Positions 38,301-48,700 of a stretch of DNA of 64,000 bases are shown in pieces. How positions within the stretch are numbered: the stretch's first letter is position 1; each line of letters opens with the position of its first letter. The position numbers and the translations under genes were made by a program. The stretch is from Erodium maritimum (Eukaryota > Streptophyta > Magnoliopsida > Geraniales > Geraniaceae). Under the pieces are notes generated by a model that saw only the letters and a list, made by a program, of their open reading frames with translations, made no database searches and was not told the origin of the DNA. The DNA lies in NCBI GenBank assembly GCA_963921825.1, contig OY997589.1, positions 1,860,001 through 1,924,000 of the forward strand. Reading direction: 5' to 3'.

Positions 38301-39765
38301 AACATAGATGTAACTTATAAGTACCTTGTGGGGTTTACAAGGAAGGTTCCACCATTTTTCTCCTCGGCCATCAATGAGGCCACTACCTTGGAGAGACATG
38401 CCATTGATCTTATAGAACACAAGCCACTGCCTCTTGCTGTTGCCGGCCGGCCAATTCTCCGGCCCGTCAGGAGTCATCACCGTCCCGTCAATCTTCTCAC
38501 AAAACCAAACACAACCCATCAATCAAAATCAAACCTTCCTAGTACAAAACACATACATTGGTCAAGGGTGTGTATGGGTCGGGTGGGCCGGTTTCTAAGA
38601 TAATTAACGGGTTGGGTCTGTCATTCTAAATTTTTGAACTATGTAAAAAAAACTTTAAATGCATATTAAGTTCGAGCATCCAGAACTAATTTATGAATAA
38701 ACCATTGAGAAGTAATCAACTAGATTAACTTAAAAGCTAATCGAGTTGATTGCTCCTGTTGCCAGCCGGCCAATTCTCCGGCCCGTCAGGAGTAATCACT
38801 ATCCCGTCAAACTTCTCACAAAATCAAACACAACCCATCAATCAAAATCCAATCTTTCCTAGTACAAAACACATACATTGGTCAGGGAGTGTATGGGTCG
38901 GGTGGGCCGGTTTCTAGGATAATTAACAGGTTGGTTCTGGTTTTAATCGGGCTGTCATTCTGAATTTGTAAACCCTATAAAAAAACTTTAAATTCATATC
39001 AGGTTCGAGCATCCAGAACTAACTTATTAGTGAATAAACCGTTAAGAAGTAATCAACAAGATTAACTCAAGAATTAATCGAATTGATCTCGCCTGATTTT
39101 TCGAACTGCTCTTTGACAACGGATTACAAAGTTTGAACTTGAACCTGAACATTACGGGACAAAATAGTATTGAATGAGTACTATTCCCTAAGACACAAAG
39201 TGCGACCAAATGAGTTATTTTAAAACGGGTCTCAAATGGTCTGATCCATTATCCGGTCCACACTAGACCGGATCAAGAATTCCCCAATTAGACCGGTTCG
39301 ACAAACGGTCTAGTCCACATAACATTTGGTACTCAAACTTACCTGAAACACCATGTTGCTCTTACAAGGCCCGGTGAAGATCGTGGACTGCACCATGAAG
39401 CTATGTCCCTTAGGAGCCAGAACCGTTGCCGATTCGGAATCAGCCTGACAAGCCGTGTCCCAAGCCATCTTGACGGCCTGAGTGTCGTCGGAGGCCCCAT
39501 CCCCGACAGCCCCAAACGTCAGGACATTGAAAATTTGGTTCCTCTGAGGTTGTGGTTGTGGCTTGGGGCTGTAAGAACTCGGGCCGGGAGCAGCCGGAGA
39601 GGCCCCGGGAGCAGGGGAAGGCGGCTGAGAAACCCGCGAAACCGAACTCAAGTGACTCAATTTGTCAATGTAGTGACCAAAAAAACGTCCCTGAGCCACA
39701 GGGACGAGAAGCGCAACAACAACAACAACAGCAACAACGACAACAGATTGAGAAAAAACCGTCAT
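35384..39765 (-). CDS. Secreted polygalacturonase (glycoside hydrolase 28), 6 exons
   Basis: Hydrolyses pectic polygalacturonan in the cell wall. Exons: 39765-39343, 38492-38325, 37663-37619, 37523-37316, 37239-37158 and 35885-35384. This gives 1428 nt and 475 aa. A signal peptide ([19 protein letters not shown]) is followed by a Pro/Ser/Ala-rich linker (about residues 45-75), then the GH28 start [16 protein letters not shown]. Catalytic motifs are SPNTDG (D262), GDDCVSIG (D283/D284), PSHG (H306) and RIK (340-342). Usually the third motif is GHG; here Ser305 precedes the His. The proline-rich N-terminus places it in the long-linker clade that I associate with Arabidopsis At1g48100, from memory. 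Introns hold several MITEs and a duplicated exon piece. Confidence 0.93.
35994..36713. repeat. Duplicated hairpin sequence split by a MITE, PG intron 5
   Basis: Blocks 35994-36178 and 36524-36713 are near-identical. Each contains 'gaggtattcattttggggat', then a strong hairpin, then 'aaaattcataattaggtgta'. In the first block the stem is 21 bp, perfectly paired (36057-36077 with 36092-36112, 14-nt loop). In the second it is the same stem with one G-T pair (36590-36610 with 36625-36645). Confidence 0.9.
36181..36522. mobile_element. Tourist-like MITE, 342 bp, TTA duplication
   Basis: Its ends are inverted: GGGGTAACCATGGTTCC and, from the right, GGGAAAACCATGGTTCC. The similarity continues inward through 'aaccccttttcacctttg'. 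It is flanked by TTA at 36178-36180 and 36523-36525. It separates the two copies of the hairpin duplication. Confidence 0.8.
36752..37047. mobile_element. Family B foldback MITE, PG intron 5
   Basis: Central foldback: 'aaaattccaaattttcatat' against 'atatatgaaaattgaatttt'. The ends are degraded: 'agataattgtaaaaaaaaat' and 'ttttacaattattcta'. Confidence 0.6.
37829..38200. mobile_element. Family B foldback MITE, PG intron 2
   Basis: It starts 'gggtaattgtaaaaaaaaaa' with 'tatcttgagatactcacttt'. The centre has 'ttccataattttcattgttc' against 'gaaaattctggatt'. It ends after 'aacaacccaataaaaagcta'. The right terminus is not clear. Confidence 0.6.
38437..39095. repeat. 319-bp tandem duplication carrying part of PG exon 2
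   Basis: 38437-38755 and 38756-39095 share 'ccggccaattctccggcccg', 'acacaacccatcaatcaaaa', 'cttcctagtacaaaacacat' and 'ttcgagcatccagaactaa'. The first unit includes the true 5' part of exon 2. The second is a copy lying in intron 1, with a matching acceptor-like sequence near 38817. Confidence 0.92.
38756..38818 (-). pseudogene. Duplicated 5' fragment of polygalacturonase exon 2
   Basis: On the minus strand, after a GTGAGAAG acceptor-like site, it reads TTTGACGGGATAGTGATTAC and could encode [18 protein letters not shown], close to the real [18 protein letters not shown]. It breaks off without a donor at the duplication boundary. It would disrupt the protein if spliced in, so it is probably ignored or mis-spliced at low level. 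Confidence 0.8.
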
Positions 39766-39800
39766 GTTTTTGAGTAGTTTGAGTTAGGACACTAAGCTTC

Positions 39801-39808
39801 TATTTATA
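39801..39808 (-). promoter_or_regulatory. TATA box of polygalacturonase gene
   Basis: TATAAATA on the minus strand, only about 36 bp before the ATG at 39765. This implies a very short 5' UTR unless transcription starts elsewhere. Confidence 0.65.
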
Positions 39809-40949
39809 GGACAACAAAGGGGAATGTTGCTGTCCTAAGAATCCTAAAATAGTAGGTCTTTTAGGGTAGGGTATGGACTTTGATGGGCAGAGGAAAAGTC
39901 AACGTTTTGGGCTCGGATTTCGACGGTTAATCTGGTTAGTTTGTCAACTGATGACATGAACACTAGAGAGAGGACACCCACATTCTGGGAAGCTACAACT
40001 TGTAAGAGAAGTGTAGGATTGAGGTTGTCTGAATGTGACCACAAATGTGAGCACTATTAGGACAAGTTGTGAGGTTGAGGAAAGATTGGGAGCTATTGGG
40101 TCTGAGAGATCAGTTGGTGAAGTGGTGTGGGTTTTATAGTAAGGACTTGTGAGTGGTAAGCTCCCTATTATTTTATGGGTAATGGGTAACATTTCGGTTA
40201 ATAGTGGGGATACGAATTGCTGAGTCTTTTTAAGGTTAGAGGGTCTATTTGTACGACCTCCTGTCATACTGTTCACCAGTACGATTAAGAATATATATAT
40301 CTTGAACGATCTCTTTTTTAATAGCAAAGCAATACATAAATCTTTCTTTGCAAAGATTGAAAAGAGAGGAACAAAAAGGAGTACATGAGGATGATCTAGC
40401 TATAAACCTGATAATGAAACCAACAACAAACTCGAGCGTTAGCCTGATAGCTCAGCCTCATGACATTCCCAACTAAGAGAGTTCAATAGTCCGGTACTAG
40501 TCCTTCTGACAACGGGATGGAGGGTTTTTGGTTCTGTTTTTTTTATACATATTTTTCTTATTATTTTAGATTTCTGGTTGGACTGGTTTAGGGGTCACGA
40601 TCCCTATCCACGAACCCACACTTTGATAAAAAAAATGTTATGTTTCGAAAATATTGTTTGATTATTGTGGAGTTTGCAATGTTTAATATTGTATTATCTA
40701 TTTAAATAGTATCAGATGTGAATCGATAAATTAACGGTTATTATTCACCGGTTAAAAATGAACTGTTTTGCTCAAATCCAAACCACGAAATTAATAATAT
40801 TTAATTTTGGATTCATGTGCCGGTTTTGTACTTTTGAATAACCCAAAAATACAGTATCTTAACTTTCAACGTCTTTTCCTTTTACGTCCGTTTCTTAATC
40901 TGAAACTCCAACTTCTAACTTCGACTTCACACCACTACACATGCTCTTA
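39809..40949. other. Polygalacturonase upstream region
   Basis: No gene is recognised. A 127-codon minus-strand frame at 39944-40327 has no recognisable similarity and sits in likely promoter DNA. Near 40925-40946, 'ccactacacatgctc' looks like another Tourist-type end. Confidence 0.4.
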
Positions 40950-41240
40950 GACCTTCTACAGTACAGGGTTTTGCGCGTCGGATAGGGACGTCGATTTGGC
41001 ACCTTTTTGGGAAAAAAACTCAAAACTTACGATTCTGTCAATTCGACCGCAAAGAAATCGATCGATTTGTCGACCGTTTATTCAGGTCTAAGCCACGATT
41101 CGCTTATGGAGAATCGCCACGTGGCCTAAATAATTTAAATATACTTTCGACTCACTTTTTCCCACGAACCAGGCTCACCTTTTCTTTACTTTTCGTCCAA
41201 TTAAACTGATATTAGACCTAATCGATCATTGTGGACGCCC
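40950..41240. mobile_element. Tourist-like MITE, TTA duplication
   Basis: The left end is GACCTTCTACAGTACAGGG and the right end on the other strand is GGGCGTCCACAATGATCG, which are alike at most positions. TTA lies at 40947-40949 and 41241-41243. A 'gccacgtggc' palindrome lies near 41118. Confidence 0.6.
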
Positions 41241-41589
41241 TTACGAGTACTAGGGACGGATGTAGAGATCCGATATTAATCGTATCGGGTTTAGGGTTTG
41301 TGTGTGGGAATACTTTTTGGAGGTCGGTTTTCACCTAACAATATAATAATGAGTCGAAGCCGACCATGTTTTAGTGGGAGAATCTGGATTTTGCAGGCGA
41401 GCATTTTGAGTGGAAATGGAAAGGTGGAGGGACTAAAAAAGAATAAAGGAGAATAAAAGGGTTTAGAGGGAAATGAGTGGACGAGAAGTTCAGCTTTCTC
41501 ATTCCTCTTGATCATGTGATTATGGATTAGTGGTTGGTATAAGGACATCATTATTAAAATAATTTTTAAATGATTAGAAAAAACCGATT

Positions 41590-42112
41590 TTTGTAATTTT
41601 CTTGGTTAGGATTCGATCGGATCAAAACCTAATGAACAGGTCGAGGTTCAACAGATTAGTCCTTGGAAGGAGGCTCTTCTTAGATCATCTCTTTTGAATA
41701 AGGGTCGTCTTTCGAAATTACCTTCTAGAGTTTCGAACCGTCAGAGTCGACCTCCTAAATTCTTTGGGGATTACTACACCGTTCAAATCAAACCAACTCA
41801 TTTCCGGAGTCGAGAGAGATTGGTTAATCCGGTGAACATTGAGAAGCAGGTGCAAGATGCTCGGATAGCTCACACAACTAAACTTACTCATGCCGCTCAG
41901 CTAGCTCATCAAGCTAAGGTCTTTGATGATCCCTCCTTCAGTTCGGAAGGTGAAGATTGGATTACTGATGAGTGATTCTGTTTGTTTTCGGAAATTTTTC
42001 CCGCTGCTCCTTCTGAGAGCTCCTTTGTAATGGTTATCTTTCGGTTTGATCCTCCTTGGATCTTATCTTTCTTTCAAATAAAATTTTTCGAGCTTATCTA
42101 AAAAAAAAAATG
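41590..42112 (+). pseudogene. Polyadenylated retro-sequence (LINE 3' end or processed fragment)
   Basis: An open frame runs from about 41650 to the TGA at 41973-41975. It encodes a basic Ser/Arg-rich stretch, then FGDYYTVQIKPTHFRSRERL and a tail EGEDWITDE. A 3'-UTR-like stretch with aataaa (near 42078) and an A-run at 42102-42111 follow. The protein is not recognised by me. The tail resembles the 3' end of plant L1-type elements, but a retrocopy of a host mRNA fits too. Confidence 0.45.
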
Positions 42113-42229
42113 TTTGTGTAATCTACATGTTATCACCAAATTGATTGGTTTGATCTTATTTTATAATGAGTCATCCGTTTGAATAGAATTATAAGTTGTC
42201 GCGTTATTGTTCTTAAAAGAAAAACTTTA

Positions 42230-42370
42230 TAGGTAGCTCAACATTACCGATCTAATTTATTTGAGTTGGGAATGTAGTTTCATTATCGATCCAATTAAAT
42301 TAAGTTGGGAATGAAAGTTTCATTACCGACCCACTCATTTAATTGGGCCGGGAATGAAACTTTCTGGTGT
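42230..42370. repeat. Short tandem repeat, unit about 57 bp, about 2.5 copies
   Basis: 'gttgggaatgaaagtttcat' and 'taccgacccaattaaattaa' recur near 42236, 42266 and 42310. Confidence 0.7.
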
Positions 42371-43741
42371 AGTGAACATAACAAAAAAATCAAGAATATA
42401 CAATGTTGACCAGATCTTTGAACATACTATTCGAGTTTCAAACTTAAGATCTGAAAAAAATTATTTGATCAACAAATCGACCTTATAGTTGGGTGTAAGA
42501 GTGTATGGGTTAAAACGATATCTTATTACAGTGTTAAAAATAACCTGATTAAGAAGTTCAAACAGTTCTATATTATGTTGATACATTACATGTTATAAAG
42601 ATATATAAGATCAACCTATTAACATTAAGAGATAATTGTAAAAAATAAAGTTAAACTATTTTTTTTCTTTTGTAATTTAGTCTTTTTGTTGTTGTATTTG
42701 GTAAATCCTATAATGTTTATTTTTTTTTATTTTTTTTATTATCATACAAATTGCAATATAGAGTATTTTTTTATACAATTATAAAGATTACAAATAATAA
42801 TAAAAATGAATTCTTTATAGTTATCTTTGATTTTTTTTTTATAAAGAATTATAGGAATATTATTCAGCATCAAGAGCCAGTAACCCCAGTAATGACTCCG
42901 ATAAACAGTTTATATCCCGTTTTACATTTTCCCACAAACGGGTATTTCTAACTATCTCATTAACCATCCGGTTTACAGTTACATAAACGATTTTAACCAC
43001 ATGTAATCTTTGATATTAATTTACATACAAAGAATCGAACCATTTGGGTACTTTCATGTCATGATGAGTTCTTATCTAAAGATAAATACATGTTTTTTAA
43101 AATATATTTGTCACATATAGATATGCTGATTTTGGGTCAAACAACACATAATGGTAAGATGGGTAGGCTATATTTACATACCAATACACATCCTCTAGTC
43201 AGATCCTTCTACTTTTATATATATTTATATATATAAATATATATAATGACAACTGTGGAAGCCCACTTAGGTTATCCTTTTTGTCTGAAACTGAACTCAG
43301 TGTTAAGGGCATGCATGTTGTTTGTCTGAATATTTATAATATTATTACACAGTTCGATTCATCTGCTTTTTCTGCTATTATTCGACAAAGAGAAAAGGCG
43401 GTGGTGGTGGTGGTGGTGGTGGAGTTGGAGGTGGTGGTGGAGAGAGGAAGAAGAGCCTTGAAGCAATATATATTTGTGGATAAATATATATTGATATAAC
43501 TATATATAAGTCTATGTTTTTGGGTCACCATTATTGTTGTCCAAACCCTAGTGGGGGTGGTGGTAAAATGGTAGTGACATGTTCCACTGCATTCTTTTTT
43601 GTTTCTGACTTTTCGTTTAATAGGAGTCGTATTGAAAAATGTATGTTTGATTATCTGAGTGAAACACGTAATCTTGCAGTTCTTAATCTAGTGTGTTTCA
43701 GTTTATTTTCTGCTTTTGAGCGATTTTTTTTAATTAATAAT
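42371..43741. other. AT-rich spacer with a GGT microsatellite
   Basis: No gene is recognised. (GGT)n runs at about 43399-43443 give a spurious poly-Val frame. A palindromic 'atatatatttatatatataaa'-type run lies near 43220. Confidence 0.5.
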
Positions 43742-44142
43742 AAGGATAATTTCACCTCAATCTCTTAAATCTTTCATATTTCATTTACAGTATCCTAAAA
43801 ATTTCACTTCAGTACCTTAAACTTTTATTAATTCATTTAGAGTACCCTAAACTTTTATTAATTTCATTTTAGTATCCACCGTTAACTTTACCTTAAATTT
43901 GGTTGTTAGTGAAGAGTATTATGACCATTTTACCTGTTTTGGATGGAAAATCAGATGAAAAATTAACATTGGGTATTAAAATGAAATTAATAAAAGTTTA
44001 GGGTATTAAGGTGACAAAAAAATATATTTAGAATACTCTGAATGAATTAATGAAAGTTTAGGGCACTGAGATAACAAAAAAAAACTAAGATATTCTACAT
44101 AAAATATGAAATATTCAAAATACTGAGGTGGAATTTCTCCTT
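43742..44142. mobile_element. Family F MITE with inverted ends
   Basis: It begins AAGGATAATTTCACCTCA and ends in the inverse 'tgaggtggaatttctcctt'. The arms also pair internally: 'ccctaaacttttattaattt' against 'aaattaataaaagtttaggg'. The target duplication is unclear. Confidence 0.75.
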
Positions 44143-44240
44143 ATTGATATAATTAATCAAGCATTACAGAAAAATCTAAAATACATGAGGACCAGATTAT
44201 AATCTTCCAATGCTTTGGTCAAACTAGAACAATAACACGA

Positions 44241-44390
44241 ATATGAGTTAGCCTGGTGGTGAATACCTCTTCACATCTCACCTCTGCTTGAGGTCACATA
44301 TTCGAATCCCAATATGTTGGTTGAGAAATGACTGAATATTATTTTTTAATCGAACATTCAACATGAACGATCTAACACTGGATATGCTCT
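44241..44390 (+). repeat. tRNA-derived SINE head
   Basis: An A-box-like TTAGCCTGGTGGTGAATAC lies near 44248, and a B-box-like CATATTCGAATCCC follows about 45 bp later, in the order and spacing of tRNA genes. No full tRNA structure forms. The body downstream is short. Confidence 0.5.
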
Positions 44391-45729
44391 AATAGAAGCC
44401 GAAACAGTAGGATAGAAAGAACCCTAACGAAACCCGAGAAGAAAATGAGCAAGACACCGTTACTAAGATTTAAACCGAGGTTTTAAGATCTTAGTTAGTT
44501 TCTCTTTCTCTTAGCAACTTGTTGCACGTTTTTGTGAGGGATATGTGCAAGTTGTAAGAATGTTGAGGTACGATATAGCATATAGGTGTGGGAGCTATAT
44601 TTGGTTTGTCTCCATTAGGGTCTTAAGATAATGATTGTGAAAGCTCTTTTTAATTTTTATCATATCACGCCTTGTACTTTGTATACTTCAACCTTGTTTC
44701 ACTCCAAATATTTTATTTTATTTATTTTACTTTGTGACACTACTTAGTACTTACACATTAAAGTTGGCAATTTGCTTAGTTGTTTCTCTCCTAGCCACCC
44801 TTTTGATTGGATCTACATTATTGCAATTAGTGGGATTCGATTCTGGAACATCGAGCAGTGAAACGCTGAACTTTTCGTGTTCAAGTTGGTGTTGAACGTC
44901 AATTCTAATCCCTATAAGTTTGAACTCATTGGATTATTATCGGTCAGACTTTAAATGTAAGATTAATCTTCGAAAAAGATGCATTTTTGAGCCTATAATA
45001 GAAAATATCTAGTGGTAACATCTTTGATATAAATTATCGTATAAAATATCATTATATTTCTTTAAGAAATCATAAAGGTCTTTTTTGTGATATGTAGCTC
45101 TATCTTCTTTGATCGTTGTAAAAAATGTATTGAAATGTCTTTTTATGTCCGTATAAATTTGTTTCAAAGTGATAATTTTAACCATTTTGAAAAATGATAA
45201 TTAAATAATGGTACAAGGACAAATTAGGGATATGAAAAATTGGATTTTTTTACTTATTATTTTAAAAATATAAATTATATAGATAAAATCACCATTTTAT
45301 ACAAATTACAACAAAAAGACAAGTTCAAGATAGATTGTTGCAATTTTGAAAGAAGAGTGCTACAAATTGCCAAAAATGAGCGTCTCAAGGTATTTTTTTT
45401 TGCAATTATACCTAATGACTACCACAGTTTTCGGCAATTAAGTCGACTAAGCACTAGGAAATTACGTGAGTATCATTCGTACAAACTACAAACCTTGAAA
45501 ACCGTAGACAATTGTTGGAACCGAACTAGTTCACATTTCGTTCAAATTTTACGAACCTGTGAACCAGTTTTCCAACAAAATTGTGAACGGATTCCAACAA
45601 ACCCGACCGAGTCTCAAGGTTTGCAATTTACACCATAAGAGAGGCAAAAACAGCAATAGGTAGAGAGAACTTTTCAAAGAACTTTGAATTAATGAGAAAC
45701 ATCAAGTGTGTGTTTGATCTTATATCAGT
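44391..45729. other. Spacer and BDP1 3' region with a family B element
   Basis: Contains a decayed family B copy at about 45077-45416 ('ctttttatgtccgtataaat' and 'ttttttttgcaattatacct'). The stretch 45420-45729 is likely BDP1 3' UTR or flank. No gene is recognised. Confidence 0.45.
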
Positions 45730-48700
45730 TCAATACTCACTTCTATATTCACCAATGTCAAAGTCATCATCAATTTCATCAAACTCCATTGGACTCTCTG
45801 CTTTAGCTGTATCTTCTGCTTCATTACTATCATCTCCTGCAGTCGTCGCTTCGTCCTGCCAAAACGTCAAAAAGGCGAGTCTTTATGATCCATACACAAT
45901 ATATATATAGAGAGAGAGAGACACACACTCGGTACAAACCCCTCTTAGAATATAAACTAGGAATTAATATGGGTCATCGAATCGGTGGTTCCAATGACCC
46001 ATGATTCTTAGGGAGGGTTTTGATTATAAAATAAGGGAATAATTGCAAAAACATCCCTAACTATTTTCCGTCTGCAAATCCGCTAACAGGGTTAATGTTT
46101 TTTTTTTGTTGCAAAAAGTCAAAAGTAACCATGCAAAAGTGCATACATAAGGGTTCCAAATTGCTAAACATGTATAATGTGAATGGCAAAACTGTCATTT
46201 CCAAAAAAAATTAAAGCTGCGTGACTAATTTCTATTAAAGATAACGGATTTAAGTAAAGGGATGTTTTTTGCAAAAAAAAAAAGGTTCACCGCTAATTTT
46301 TCCAGTTACCCCTAAGATAAATTCAAAGTTTTGACATATTTACAAGTCATGCCAATAATATATTTTTTAGGGTTAATCGCTAAAAATTACATTATTGTCC
46401 AATTGCAAAAAACTACATTACATATTGTCCACACTTATAAACTACACAATCTATTGACCATGGTTGTTTACTTACAAAATTTGGAATATTCCGTTAAAAT
46501 TAGGGACGTGGACAATATATAAATGTAGTTTTTCGCACGTGGACAATACATTATGTAGTTTTTTCGCAAGTGAACAATACATTTTAGTTTTTAGCAATTA
46601 ACCCTTTTTTTATCTGAGCCATCCATCTTGACAATTCAAGGGCTAGGATTGGCTCCTAGTTTATATTCTATGAGGTGATTTTTAGCTGAAACCAATTCCA
46701 TATATATATATATATATATATATATATGGACAGAGAGACCATACATTGTTTTCGGGAGAGATATCTTCCACACCCTCCTCACCCGTCACACCATTCGACT
46801 CACTTCCTTCGAACTCTTCTTCCTCTTCTTCTGCCTTGGCTTTTTTTATCTGCTCAATTATCGATTCAAACTGAGAATGATCTGCAACACAACATCATAG
46901 TTTTCAATTTGTTTTTCAAGCAAAAAATGAAGTCAATACTCAAATTCAGAAAGGTTCCCATAGCATAGGTTTTCACAATCTCATATCCATGACTTGTTTC
47001 AAGATCTAATAAAAGATATATGAACTTAGACATGTTGAAAGATTTCACCTGTGGCACGATTCCGCACAGCTTCAGTGAGCCGTAGAGGGTGTTGACGCTC
47101 CTCCTTCTTAAGTTTCAACTTGATTTGTCTGCGTGTTCGATCGGGGAAAAGTAGTTGTATCATCGATAAATCTATACCAAATTGCCGAACACCCTGAAAT
47201 ATATATGTTAAGTTTGACTAGTTCAAATAATACGAGGACACAAAAATTCGTTTTGCAACTAACGTTTACAAAAAAAAACATAGTTCGTTTTGCAGAAAAT
47301 GACAATAATGCCATTGGCACGAATATTTAAAAGGACATTTTCCCGTCTTTTAAGGAGATTTTCTACCCCTGCTCAACCGTTTTCTACATCTAATCAAAAT
47401 ATTGAGTAATTCTGGAGTCCTCGAAATTAGGGTGTAGGGCATTTTCATAATTTTATGACAAAAAAGTGCGTGAAATCCATGGTCCCTTACCTTATAAAAT
47501 AGTTCATCGTCTTGTTTAGACCATTTTGCACTGCGTGTTTTATCCATGTAGCTCTGATAATTGAAGTGCGGGGCAGTCATGTCAGTCGGTTCAGCTCCTT
47601 GATAACCATTGAAATCACCCATGAAATCACCGTTTCTTTCTGTTTGCACTTCTTCGTTATGAGAAGTAACGTTCTGAGTACTGCAAAGCAGATGTTGCAA
47701 CGAGAAATATAAATCAGTGCCCTCATGGCTCGTGCTATATGAGATATGAAACCAACAGTACAGATCAAACATAAAAATAACTAGTTATTGCCCACGTCTT
47801 TGTTTCAAAATGACAATTTTACCCTTTAAAAACTAAACTTAAAAAATAAGTAAAAAATAAAAAATCCATAATGTTCACCTTTCTTAATTTTCTTCCTCTT
47901 TGGACATTCAAAAAGGAAGAAAATTAAGGGAGATGAAAATTATGGATTTTTTTACTTATTATTTTTTTAAAGGGTAAAATTGTCATTTTGAAACAAAAGT
48001 ACACAGTACAACAAAAAGGAAAGTTCAGTGCACATTTATGCAATTATCAAAGGAAATGGCTCCCTAAGGATACTTTTTTTGCAATTATCTAAAATAACTA
48101 CAGAGGTTATGTGAGACATGACTTGTATTATAATAAAAAAGAACAATAATTAAGGGGCCCGAGACTAAGGTAATAGGACCTTCTAATATAACTAAAGACA
48201 AATAGATTCAGCTCAGAAAAGAAGAAGACGAGTACCTTGTATTGGTAGAAGATTTCTTTGATTTTGCCTCTTTATCCTGCATAAAACAACAGTCGGCGGC
48301 CAAGACATAGGCGATGCTTGAATTAGCAAACATTACTCAGACATGGCAACAGAGTACTAAATGAAACAAAATAAAAAGTGGGAATAGTTGCAAAAAAGTA
48401 CCCTGATGTATTCACTATTTGCATCTTGTAGCCCTCTTCTTTGATAATTACAAAAAATATATCAAGAACTTGTCTTTTGTTGTAGTTTGTATAAAATGAC
48501 GATTTTACCCTTCCAATTTAGATTTTTAAAACAAAGAAAATCCAAATTTTCATCTTTTAATTTTCTTCCTCTTTGTGTACCTAACAAAGAGTAAGAAATT
48601 TAAGGGTACAAAAATTTGGATTTTTTTGTTCTTGAATTATTATTTTTGAACTTAAACTTCCAAGGGTAAAACTGTCATTTCAAAACAAATTTATACAAAG

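Noticed and set aside
39944-40327. 127-codon minus-strand frame
   Set aside because: No recognisable protein and located in promoter sequence; probably chance.
43391-43445. Valine-rich frame
   Set aside because: It is the translation of a GGT microsatellite.
44241-44345. tRNA gene
   Set aside because: Box-like sequences are present but no cloverleaf can be formed; kept as a SINE head only.
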